Assembly (NCBI GenBank): GCA_000969725.1 | Contig: JXSR01S009960.1 | Direction: 5' to 3' (one strand) | Source of the DNA: Ophiothrix spiculata | Lineage: Eukaryota; Echinodermata; Ophiuroidea; Amphilepidida; Ophiotrichidae | DNA length: 27,912 nt | Part shown: piece after piece, positions 1-11,700 of the stretch | How positions within the stretch are numbered: the first letter of the stretch is position 1 | Layout of the letters: each line of letters begins with the position of its first letter | Translations under genes and position numbers: made by a program | Notes under the pieces: generated by a model | The model's database searches: none | Told to the model about the DNA's origin: nothing | Seen by the model: only the letters and a program-made list of their open reading frames with translations

Positions 1-208
1 TTATTTCTTTAATGAGCTCACAAGAGTATGATATTGTTAAATCTGTTGTACAGTTTACATCCATTGCATATAATATCCGTACTAATGTAAAGTAATGTTC
101 TTGTGTTGACATTTTAAATATTATACATTTTCAATGTCTTTGTATTTTTGACTACACCTGTATGTTTGGTAATTGTCAATAAAATCTTGAATCTTGAATC
201 TTATACGT
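1..208 (+). repeat. Possible 3' end of a non-LTR retrotransposon (LINE)
   Basis: The stretch ends in aataaaatcttgaatcttg and a further copy of tgaatct at about 179-201, a poly(A)-signal-like word followed by a short tandem repeat of 7 bp. Many CR1/L2-type LINEs of marine invertebrates end in such short repeats rather than poly(A). There is no coding remnant in the 200 bases available, so the family is not established; it could equally be the 3' end of a host transcript lying to the left. Confidence 0.35.
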
Positions 209-2720
209 TTATAAATTCAATGAATGTTAATTTTTTTGCCAGAATGTTAATTGTTTTGATCAGAAATGTTTTCAATACCCTATCAAACACATGTGTAAAA
301 TTTTGTTAAGAAACTCCAACTGGAAATAGGTTAATTAACGTTGCAAAAGTGGCCAAATTTGCCCATAAAGTCTTAAGACAGTGGCCAAATTCGCCCATTT
401 TAAGGCTTATTTTGAAGCTAAATAAGCAATTCTGATTGCAGATTGTAAAAAATTCAAACCTCAATGAATAAAAAGAATTGACTGTTTCTATGTAAAACAG
501 ATCAAATTTTTCGTCAAACCTACTTTTAAGTTTTTCAGAACCAAATTTAACTTCAATCAAGGGTCAAAATTAACTTTTTTCCCAAAAATGCTTGTTTTTT
601 GGCCAAAAATGACGATTTCTGACTCACTCCCACACGTAGCCTCTATGTTTTGAGGGGTATTAAAAGGCCAAGTAAAAAAACAAACATGTTTCTCGTCCCC
701 TCCCGCATCATTTTTTAAGGATTTTTAAAAATATTTTTTATTTTTTGTACTTCATGCATAACTTATTTGTAAAAAGTGTTAGAAAAGTTTAAGTCTGTGC
801 AATAGATTTGCTTCAGTTCAAAAAGCATTTTTAAGTATATTTTGTTTTGATCAACCCTCCAGTATGTCCAAAACTCAAAAATAAAAAAGCCCTCCTCCTC
901 TTCCAACAACACATCTGGTATCGATACACTGGGTGAGAATGGGCCAGTTATTGGTGATTTTGCTTTGCCATTGAAATAATAAATAAAAAATAAAAGTACC
1001 TATTCCTCCTTTTTTTTAAAAACCCGGACGAGAAACATGTTTTATTTTTTACTTGGCCTAAAATTGATTTGAATTGACCCAGAAAGGTCAAACTTCTAGA
1101 TGCATTTTTTTTTCTTTTTTCAAAAAAAAAAGCATTATTTAAAAGTTATAAACAAACAAGTGAAAAAATGGGTATTTTGGTGTCACAATTTTACATAGGA
1201 GATAAATATCAAGTGAAAGTCATAGTGCTCGACTGAGATGCTTACCAATGGCAATGCCAATGCCTTCCTCTTTTTATGCTTTTAGTAGACATGTCACTAG
1301 AATTTTGAAGTTTCATGTAACAATATAATCTATGCAGAAATGGATGTATCTCTGCTTTCTGAGTAAAATGACACCAAGATCATTAAAATTGGTCAAGCGG
1401 TTCTGGAGATATCAATATTTCAAAATGGTAAATGTTGCCGATTTTCTGCCAAATATTTTTTTTGACAAAAATGACATATTTGAGGTTGTCTAAAATTGCA
1501 AATAAAGCCTTAAAATGAGTAATTTCTGCATGTTTCCCCTAAACCTGTTCTAGACAACACATCTAAACTAAAAAAAGTTTAAAAAAAATTATACTATAAA
1601 TATGGACTTTTGTTCTATTTCACCAGATGGACCTAGCCCTTGTTTTCAAAATAATGACCAAGTCCAGCTCATTAATTATGCATAAATGACACACAGATTA
1701 AGTACAATATTTGTTATTACTTTGAAGTTTATTTTATGCAATATCTGTGAGAAGTCCAACATTTCAGATGCATACTAATTCAATAAGAGTTGAAATATGC
1801 AAATGAGATGAATATTGAATTTCCTTAAGTATTGTGCCTATGGGAAAAATACCTCATTAAATATGCATATTATGATCCATACCTATAATTAATGAGTTTT
1901 ATGAAAATTGAAGTCTAAAACATATAGTAACTTTGTAAGCTACATCCTTTCAGATGGTTACCAAATGAATAAGTTTTCAAATATATGCAAATGAGGATAA
2001 AAATAATGTACTCAAATGTATGTGCATGTACAATGTATGTTATACTGTATTATACAGTGTATAGCCATGCGTAAAACACTAAATTGCAATTTGCGGCATT
2101 ATCTTAACAAGCTAGAGAAAAATGTTTCATAGCAAAGTTGTAGATAATGATTTAAAGATTTTAAATATGCAATTTTCCTTTCAGATTAGGCAGAGAATCA
2201 ATCGTTAAGTCTCTTGAAAGATAAAATATTTTAATTTTTTGAATAAACACCATTTTTTTTTTCCAAAATGGAGGCGTAATTTCTAAAGGAAAACAGTTGG
2301 ACATGAATCTTGAGATAATCATCTTTCCAAAATTGGGTAGAAATCTGATGCAGTTTGTGAGGATGAAGCCACAAACTCAATCAGGAAGTTAGTGTACAGG
2401 CTTTCATCAGTGTAATTTAAGCTACAGTGGGTCCAATAAAGGAACTCCAATTTTAGGCTCTTTTGGAGGACATATAATACAATTCTTATTCCAAAAGATA
2501 GATGAAGGTCCAAATGATACTAAATAAAACTTTTTTTCTTGGCCATAACAATATTTCACAACTTTACGATGGCATGAAGTTCATTAATTTTTACACTTGA
2601 TAGAGCATTGCAGGCATTTTTGAGTGAAGTGTTGACATCCCCACTTTTAGACTTAAGCATCTCGCAGTAAATCCAAATTGTCAAAGTTTAAGATGTCCAC
2701 TAAACTAAATTTTATGTCAC
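209..2720. other. Upstream AT-rich non-coding region
   Basis: No gene is supported. It holds a short direct repeat of agtggccaaattygccca at 348-365 and 380-397, a fold-back structure at 666-1058 (listed separately), and long A/T runs. Around 1355-1410 is a word series (tgacaccaagatcatt, aaattggtcaa) that recurs in altered form near 15070-15100, suggesting an old dispersed repeat. Two ATGCAAAT words occur near 1797 and 1985, too common in AT-rich DNA to call regulatory. Confidence 0.5.
666..1058. repeat. Fold-back element with 33-bp terminal inverted repeats
   Basis: Left arm 666-698 and right arm 1026-1058 are inverted copies matching at about 31 of 33 positions (outer word ggccaagtaaaaaa, inner word acatgtttctcgtcc). 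The interior of about 330 bp has no coding capacity. Size and structure fit a non-autonomous DNA element (MITE). No clear target-site duplication was seen, so ends may extend further. Confidence 0.6.
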
Positions 2721-3558
2721 TTAAGGGCCCTGTCAACCCTTCAATTTCAGAAATGTTTTATGCTCTGTAACTTTGCAACAGATGATTAAATAAAAGTATA
2801 TATTTCTAGAAGCGGATTTGCATACTGAACATGATGATGAGGTCATTTTTGGACGAAAATGTGCCATTTTGGCCCTAGAATTCAAGCGAACTTTTTCACG
2901 TTTTTGTCATTTTATTCAACTCAGAATTTGGATTTAAAGGAACCCTGTCCGATTGGGTCATGTTTTTGGCCCATAATTTTATGGGAAATGTAAGCCTAAC
3001 TAAATTTTGCTTTGGTGAAATTTCGAACCATTTTACAAATTTACTTTTTAGAATCTATTATTATATTTAGGAACGCTTTTTTCAATTTTTTTCTTAGTTT
3101 TTGAGATATTGTCAAAAATTGGTCCAAAAATATCAAAAATCCCACCTATGCCACAATTTTTGGTGGCAGCAGTGGGATTTTGACCTATTTTTTAGCAATA
3201 TTTCAAAAATGAAGAAAAAAATCAAAAATTTGAAAAAAGCGTTCCTAGATATTGCTTTCTAGATTCTAAAACAGTTCAAAATTTTACCAAAGCAAAGTGT
3301 AGTTATATCTAAAGTTGGGAGTTAGTTAGTTAGTCAAAGTGTAGTTAGTTAGCTTTCCCATAAATTTTGGGGCCAAAACGTGTTTTTTTGGACCTTAGGG
3401 CCAAAATTTCACATTTTGGTCAAAGAATGACCTGACCAGCGTGTTCATATGCAAATTCACTTCTAGAAATGTATACTTTTATATGGATGTAATTATTCGT
3501 TGCTGAGTTACAGAGCAAAAAACATTTCTGAAAATGAAGGGTTGACAGGGCCCTTTAA
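2721..3558. repeat. Long fold-back element with TTAA-like flanks
   Basis: The ends ttaagggccctgtcaaccct (2721-2740) and the inverted form at 3537-3558 define a palindromic unit whose arms pair over much of 2721-3160 and 3166-3558, with a centre near aaatcccac/gtgggattt (3139-3180). The left flank is TTAA and the right TTTAA, suggestive of a piggyBac-like TTAA target but not exact. A perfect 12-bp-arm palindrome (3586-3609) sits just outside. Confidence 0.6.
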
Positions 3559-3817
3559 TTATTTGCATATACTTTATTGTGTAAATAATATTATGGTTAC
3601 CATAATATTAATAATTTTAACACATTTTCAATTATATCTCCCAAACACAACATGTTTCAGCCGTAAAATTTCACATGGGCAATGAGAAAAATATCAGGAA
3701 CATTTTGGTACTAAAATCTCAGAAAGTTTGAAAAAATGCTGACCCAATCGGACAGGGCTCCTTTAAATCCAAATTCTGAGTTGAATAAAATGACAAAAAA
3801 GTGAAAAAGTTCGCTTG
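2883..3817. repeat. Second inverted repeat interleaved with the previous fold-back
   Basis: Segment 2883-2960 and segment 3740-3817 are inverted copies, 78 nt with about two mismatches (caagcgaactttttcac at the outer end, gtccgattgggtca at the inner end). The left arm lies inside the 2721-3558 structure and the right arm outside it, so two inverted repeats overlap rather than nest. The higher identity of this pair suggests it is younger. Confidence 0.65.
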
Positions 3818-5522
3818 AACAGCACAACAGCATTCCGTGTTTTTAACAAACAGAAACACATGCGATTTTTTTGATTGTCGCGAGACTCATTACATTTCCG
3901 GTTGCCTCCGAATATTAATACACCATGTTTTTTCATGAATGTGTGCTCTTAGCATGAAACATAAAAAATATGTAATCTTGATTTAATTTATAATAATCAG
4001 GCCTATAACATCCTTTATTTTTGTTTGTTAACATTTTGGGTGAAATGTAAAGAACTACAAAATGATAATAAAAGTACACCATGAAGGCAAAATTTTCGGG
4101 ATACGGGAAGCTGAAGTAATAATAATGCCCCTATCACTGATAGCCAAATTGTGTATTAATTACCATAATCAGACGCAAATTAGGGAAAAAGCCTTAAAAT
4201 TTTACCAAACTACTCTGGAGGTCAAAATGGCATCAGAGCAACTGAGCAACTTTAAATAAACCTGACTCTGTAATTAGAACAAAATATTGTCCAAACATAT
4301 TGCCCTTCCATACTTTTTGAGGTCCTAATTTAGGCAAGGGCAGTCGATTTTGTCAATTGGCAATTGTGTTTATCGTTGTCGACAACGGTAATTAAAAGTA
4401 TAAGAATACCTATATTTATATCTAGGGTCCTATCTTTGCATTCAGCCATTATTAACGCTAATAGTAGGCCTATACTTCAAATGATGCGAAAATCTCAAAA
4501 TGTTTGGCAACAAGTTTAGGGATGATGCTGAACTTGTCCAATGCCCAGATACAATGTACATCGATGATCGAACACAATCCTGGCTTGACACATTACACAA
4601 GCAAACTACACAGGAAAATTATTATGTATGCCAACTGTACTATTAAAATCAAGTTTTGCCCTTGAAAGTGTTTAACCCTCTTGGCAATAAGTTGCAGAAA
4701 TACTATGCGTTGGTCACAACCCATCATGCTTTTTTTTTTTAGTTTATTTGTTTTTTTAGAGAGAGAGGCAACATTCTCTTCATCTTTTTTAAAAATGAGG
4801 GGAAGACAAAATGCAGGGAGGACGCACATTGATTGTACAGTGTAAGTACATTGTGCGCATGACAGGCCTTACCGTTAGTGGCTGTGACCGCACCTCGTAC
4901 AGGAATAGAATTTCTTTTCATTTTTCGAGAATCAAAATTGACTGAAACAGTTACAATTACTAAGTATCTCAACGAGAGAAGTTGAGAACTCATATCTGGA
5001 TGCTACAAGAATCTTTGCAAGAATCGATTCTCTGATTCTCGTCGAATTTCTAGACTTGCTTGTAATAAGTTCTTACATTGTGCTTACAACATACGAACTC
5101 CTTGCGACTACCACGTTATAAGGAAAAAGTTCTAACACGTACGATACAAGCATAGTGTCTTAAGTACGTCGTCCGCAGAGCAAGTGGCTGTGGGAAAAAT
5201 AATTTTTAAAAATGCACATTGTCAGTACTTAGCACGTGCAGACCGTACTGATGTTTAATTGGTACCGTAGTCAGAACGTTGCCAGCACGCAAAGAAAGTA
5301 CCCCATGCACTAAATTTAAAACTTACGTTGTGTCTGCGTGCTCTAAAATTCGTATGGAGTCAGTAGGCCTACCTACAACTTAGTGTCGCTCGATTCTGCC
5401 AATGTTTTGGATCTGTGCATCCTACAAAAAATGTATGGATTACCTGCTGTGAAGTCCTTGTAATCCATCCACAATGTTTTACTCATTTTCTAAATACCAC
5501 CAACCTTTTAAACTCTTTTCAG
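3818..5522 (+). promoter_or_regulatory. Upstream flank, candidate promoter and leader region of APAF1
   Basis: This stretch has no supported gene. It must hold the 5' end of the transcript if the leader exon is close. Candidate signals are weak: an ETS-type word (atttccggttg) near 3893-3903 beside CpG-bearing sequence (tgtcgcgagac), and a less AT-rich section at about 5040-5400 with several CpG words. No TATA box can be placed with confidence and no leader exon donor can be singled out by eye. Confidence 0.25.
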
Positions 5523-5544
5523 TGAAAAATTCAGGCCTGTCACC
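5523..5544 (+). other. Probable 5' UTR end of first coding exon, with upstream acceptor
   Basis: A pyrimidine-rich run ending in AG (cttttaaactcttttcag, AG at 5521-5522) looks like a genuine splice acceptor, which would place a non-coding leader exon somewhere upstream. The 22 nt between it and the ATG are open in frame, so an earlier start in an unseen exon cannot be excluded. The ATG at 5545 has A at -3 (caccATG), a good initiation context, and lies about 14 codons before the first residue that aligns with human Apaf-1. Confidence 0.55.
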
Positions 5545-5721
5545 ATGTTTCCTGTAATCAAAACCAATATCAGAGACTTATCTTTATCAGAGCGGGCACG
5601 CAGTATCCTTCTTGTAAATAGAGCTATAATTGCGCAGGATCTCAATGTGGAAGCTGTCATCGATCTACTTATTCAGGATGAAATCATTGATACAGACGAT
5701 GCAGAACTCATTCGAGCTGAG
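5545..5721 (+). CDS. APAF1: APAF1 exon 1: N-terminus and first half of CARD
   Basis: Residues 1-59, ending at a gag|gtaagg donor in phase 0. After a short leader (MFPVIKTNIRDLS), the stretch from RSILLVNRAII to DDAELIRAE matches the first helices of the Apaf-1 CARD, including the VIDLLIQDEII segment that corresponds to human IMDHMISDGFL. The CARD is a six-helix death-fold domain that binds the CARD of the initiator caspase. Conservation is moderate, as usual for CARDs; the call rests on position before a clear Apaf-1 NB-ARC. Confidence 0.9.
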
Positions 5722-8700
5722 GTAAGGTGATCAATAAACATGAGATTAAATTATGTTCACTTCAAGCAGTGGTTAACCTAAATTTATAGTTATATTGATA
5801 GATTTAATCATTAGTTTTTCAATATTTTTTATAAAGGTTTCCGTTTTGTTGACAAATTAAGTTTGGGACCAATATATATTTGTACAATTGAGTATGGTTG
5901 GGATGAAAGGAGCATTGTACCTTTATTTCCACTTGAAAAGGGTTTATAGATAAGAAAAAAAAAACATAGCTACATTGTCTTATTTCTTTAGGAAATTTGT
6001 TATATGGTTTGAAAAGACTTGCCATGAGTAAGCACATTTTTCTATTAATATTTGATTTACAGGTTACTGGGCGAAGACGCGCAACAAAATTATTGGACCT
6101 GGTCATCAAAAAGGGCCAGAATGGCTACAACTGCCTTCACAAGTCACTGATAGATACACACAAACACCTGGCGCTAATACTGGAAGATGGTGTGACTGAG
6201 GATGGTGTGCCAAGATCACCCAGTGCCTCTCCAGAAATACTGACCCTTGATGAAGGTAAGGCCAGAAAAATGAATCTTTAAATTATTCCTGGCCACTTTT
6301 CTGTTAGTCCATTTTCTCCCTTTTGGTTTTTAATATAGACGTAAAGGGTAAACCACTGCTTCATGACTGAAGATAACAAAGTGTGCAATCCAAATTTATG
6401 AAAATAGCAGCTAGTGCAGATACCACTTACAACAACTTACCTTACCTGGCGTACTGTCGTTGATTTGTGATGAGCCCGCAGGTGATATTTTAAATAAGTG
6501 TGTCATGCACGGCACAGCATTTACGGATAGTGCGTAGGCAACACACATAAGTTCATTACGCATTGGGCACTTTAAGTATTATGTGCCAAGCACAGTGTTT
6601 GGGAACAATTGAAAACAACAAAGCAAGAAACATTCACAAACTAGCTTTTTCAGATTTTGCTATATATTTTTGAAGAAAAGTAACTGTTGAATTGAAAACA
6701 TTTAGAACACTCGGTTGGCTAAACCAACCTCGCACAATAAGAATATTCAGATGTATGGATGCATAGTTGTTGATTTGTAACAAACAACTCTTTAGCATGT
6801 TTGAATTCCTAATTCTAGCACTCACATGACAAATTGTCATATTCATTATTTGTTGTCGTCTTCTGACATCATCACCAACAGCATGATCACAGCACATTAG
6901 GTTGCTGCCCAAGAGGTTGCTGCCTGGCGTAACACAATAACGTAAGTAAACAATGCTTTTCAGGCACCCATGATGTAGCGGTACTGTGGATTACTGATTG
7001 GTAACGGTCTTGCGTACTTTCCAGTGTCCTGTTCTTGTTGCAACTTGTGGATACGCAGTGGCTGCATTCAGAAATCATGTTTGTGTCCGGAATTTATTTT
7101 AAACAATTATAGTAGGGAGTTGATTACTGTATTGGTGGTATATTTTGCGCTACATTTATTTTTGCGCTTTTCACGCTCAGCTCACCTTGTGAGGAAATAA
7201 GTGTATCACAAAAAATGGTATGTACCAAAAAATATCAAGAGTGCAAAAATTAAAACATGCCAAATGATTCAAAATTAGTCGTGCACGAAAATTAATGAGC
7301 GCAAAAATATTGGCTTTTAAAGTACTGTTGTCACAGTGGTCAGGGAACACTTTGTACAGTGTGCTAAGCCTGTGTAGTATTAAACTCAATTGAGAGTAGA
7401 CAGAACACTATAAATTCCCTGTATTATTTATTATATATTACGTTCTGTTTCAGTTGAAAGTATCCTTATCAGAGGAGGGGTTCCACCTCGGCCACCAGTG
7501 TTTATCTCAAGGCAAAATGACACCAAGGCGATCCAAGATCAGTTGAAGATTATCAAGGATAAGATAGGCTGGGTAATGGTGCATGGTATGGGTGGTATAG
7601 GCAAATCTGTACTAGCTGCTGAAGCCTTGAGAAGTTCTAAAATATTAGCAAGTAAGTAGAGATATATATGTTGATAATGATAACTGTTTTTACTCAACAA
7701 TTTGAAGAAGAAATATCCTGCTAAAATAAAGAATCATTGAAACAGAAATACAGGAAATATCTTGGAACTTGAATATCCCTGATAAATTGAATGTTATGCA
7801 AAACAGAAATTCCTGGGACAGCTAGTGTAAACAGAAAATTCACAAACAACATGGTGTTGCACTCAGAGATGTTGAGTTTTCAGGATATTTTGTAAATTAA
7901 TGGTACTACAGATATCCTGTACAAAACAAAATTCATTGAACGCAGAACAGGATGGGTCACAATTGCAAATGGTGAAGTTCTGCGCTTCAGGAATAGTATT
8001 TTAGGATTTCATGGCAATGATCACTTACATTTAATGATACTAATAATAATGAGAGATTTTTGAGCGCGATCATAACAAAGAAGCTGCTGAGCGTTGTACA
8101 TACTTGTAAGAACTTGAAACCTTAACCCTATACAAATACAAATTCTCACAACTATACATACAGAATCATGTTAATAGAAAAAAATATATGGTAAAATTAT
8201 AGATAATTTCACATGCAGTCACTCATAATAGTCCTCAAAAAGTAGAGTCTTTAAAGTCACTTGAACTGACAAGTAGTCATTGTTGGAGCAGCGTTCCTGA
8301 TTATTGAAGGCAAATCGTTCCAGAGTTTTGGTCAAGAAACGGCAAATGCTCTTTGTTCATAGAAATTTGTTCTTGGACGTTGTGAAGGAATTCTGAAAAA
8401 GAGACTTGAGATGAGGATCTGTGAGTGCGAACTGGTGTATAATGGCTGAGGAAATTAGCAAGAACAGTATAAATAAAATTAAACAAAATCAAATTACATT
8501 CCCGATTCATGAATGCTTGACAATCCTTTTTACAAATATATCTTTGTTAAACATAGATTTCTTCCCTGGCGGTGTATATTGGCTTAGTGTTGGACAAGTA
8601 GACAAGAATAAATTGCTCATGAAGGTGCAGAATCTTTGTGCTAGACTGGACCAAGAACAGCACCCACCACCGTACAATATTGAGGAAGGAAAAGATCGGC

Positions 8701-11700
8701 TACGCACAATATTTCTTGAGCAACATCCCAGGTACGTTATTATGACAGGTTAACAAAGTTGGCATGTGAGTGCACCATGGTTGTATTTACAAAATTAAGG
8801 GCAAAGGGCTGTTTTACAAAATACTTATTTATAAGAGCATTTATTCAAAATGCAGAGTTTGAATATTACCGTGCGTCAAATCAAATGATTAAAATTTGTA
8901 TAAGAGATGATCTTAAATAATGAATAAAAACCACTATTGTTTGTGGCTGTAATTCATAAATGCGTACTCAAACTCTTGAGTGTAGACCCGGACCGTTTTC
9001 ACCTTGAAAATGTGCTCTCACGTGGGAGATGACTGCGTGATAGTGAACTCAAACTCTTGAGTGTAGACGCGGACCGTTTTCACCTTGAAAATGTGTGCTC
9101 ACATGGGAGACGACTGCGTGATTGCTACCTTCAACATATTCAGGAAGTAAATCCACAAACTATAAAAATTTCCATCAGATGTCCTCTTCTGAAAATGACA
9201 AGCATGTTCCTAGCATTCTCATGAATCAGGGGCCTGTTTCATAAAGATTTAAATCAAGCGTATGTTTGATTTATCAAGCTTAAAATAGGTTGATTCAATG
9301 TAAATTTACATTTGAAATCAAACGCATGCTTGATTCAGATCTTTATGAAACGGGCAAGCAACCATCTTCTCTGACATTTCACAGGATCAATCAAGTCCAG
9401 ACAAACTGGTATATTTTAAATTGACAATGAAGTATTACCAGTTTTTTCAAAGTTTTTACCACCCCTTCACTAAAATATACGAGTGTGTGCCAACTTTGAT
9501 GTGTATTTTTCTGCCACCATGCAGGTCTTTACTCATATTAGATGATGTGTGGTCTCCCAAGGTAGCCAAGACATTTGATGTGCAATGTAGGGTACTAGTC
9601 ACAACAAGGGATAGCAGTATAACTGATCAAGTTACCGGTAAGTAAGGCTGCCATTATTTCAAACTATTTTTCACCTGGGTACCCGAAACGCAGGGGTGTC
9701 AAATCTCCTTGTTTTTGCTGATTTCCTTCTTGTTTTTTTTTTAATGAGACAAAATTTTAACTTTTTCTTTCATTTTCAGCCCATTTTTGACATTTTTCAA
9801 TGTTTTTGCCTCGTTTTTAAAAAGAGGTCACTCACACCCCAGGAAATGGCATGGAAAATCTGGGGGGAAAATATTATGAGTGGCAACACTTGCCACTATA
9901 ACTTTGATCACGAAATAAACACATGTTACTTGCACTTAGTCTTTGAACAAGGATTTGAAAGTTGCCTATCCAATAAAACTACCAGCACTGGAGGAAGGGG
10001 GTTTCAGGGTTGAAAATCAAGCAAACTTTGGAATATATCCCCAGTACAGTGAAACAAAGAAATAAATGATCAACTTGCAAAGCAGAACCATTCTATATAG
10101 CATAGCCCATGGCCAGCTTTTCTACCCAAGTAGTTAACTCAGGTTGGTGCCTGAAAAATCGACTGAAAATCCCAATTATTTCATATCTATAATTTTGTTT
10201 TTGAAACCTCGTTTCTTGGCAGTATATGAAATTTAAACACTTGAGAAATTCTTTTGGATCAAGTATACTTTAGGTCCCATCCACAATTTTATAGTTAGGG
10301 TTTAGGGTTGGGGTTACGATTAGGGTTTGGGTATGTTTAGGGTTAGGAACAGGTGGTAAATACTTAGGTAGGGTCAGATCATGGTTTAGTGAGTTAGGGC
10401 CAGGTCTTTGGTAGGATCAAGTTTTTGATGGGACCTAAAGTAAACTTTTTCCAATCTTTTAAATCTAGATAGCTAGCCAAGGAAATATTTTGATCATTTG
10501 TCACAAATATGAAGAGAATCCTTGCATTGTAATCATAAATATACTGAGCCTAATTAGTCGAAGAGTTATTTTTGCACTTAATTCTTATGTATTCCCCTTT
10601 TAATTTAAATGCAGTATAAATATTTATATTGGTCAAATTGACAGCATAATTGATATGTTATTCTTTTTGTTTACATGGTGCAGCTGAGAAACACAGGGTT
10701 TCACTTGAGAGTGGTTTTAGTGAGCAACAAGCATTGGAAACGTTAGCTAAATGGACAGATAGGAATGTGGATACACTACCTGCAGAAGCACACGAAATAT
10801 ACAAAGCATCAAAAGGTAACTAGTAAATCAGGCAGTCCGGGTTGTCTCTGTGTCTTTTTTCTTAGTAAAATTTGTTATTTAAATAAGTCTTTTATTTCTC
10901 AGTTAATTAAGCAAAAACAAAAACACACTGCTTTGTGTGCAGATAGACATTCTAATTAGGGTCGGTATGTCAGTCATGTTTTTTTTTTTTTTTTTTTGAT
11001 AAACTTATTTTGCCAAAATGACACACAAAAAAGCTTGAAAACCCTATAAAAATTTCATATAAATTTTAGCCTCCAAAACGGCTGATTTTACAGTATTTTT
11101 ATTTTTTTTTTGTAAAAAAAGTCAGCTGGCTAAACAAAAAATTTTGATCAGTCATTTAAACCAGGTTTTTTTGCTGCATTATGGCTAAATTTTCCAAAAT
11201 GTGGGCAAATTGTAACAAAATTTGTAAATGAAATAAGAGAACGGTAAAAATTTAATTGGTACATGGATGGGTGCAGAGTTTGGAAATTTGCTTTTTGATT
11301 CTAAAATGATATTTTGTTGTGATTTCTTCCAGGTTCGCCTCTAGTCATCTCATTAGTAGGTAGTCTTCTTAAGGATCATCCTCATAGATGGGAGTCCTAT
11401 CTGAAGAAACTCCAGGAAAAGAAATACAGCCGTCTGAGGAAAGCATCATCCTACGAGTATGAGAGCGTGGATGAAGCCATGGGGATGAGCCTGGAACAGT
11501 TGGCTAAGGATGCCAAGGATCTGTACTTTGATTTTGCTATATTTGATGAAGATGTTAAAATACCGGCAAAGGTTGGTGTGTTTACCTTGTTAGGATGAGA
11601 ATAATAATAACCAGGGTTCATAGCACCTTTCCTTTTTGATCAAAGCAAAATGCTGTTATCATAAATGATCATACTCACACTCCCTCCATTGACAAGGCAT

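Noticed and set aside
306-5000. Short frames upstream of APAF1 (61-84 codons) as genes
   Set aside because: Low-complexity translations in AT-rich repeat DNA; several lie in fold-back elements. No start context, splice signals or homology support them.
8421-8556. Longer exon 4 starting from an upstream ATG
   Set aside because: Apaf-1 similarity begins exactly at 8557 and the phase from exon 3 only fits an acceptor there.
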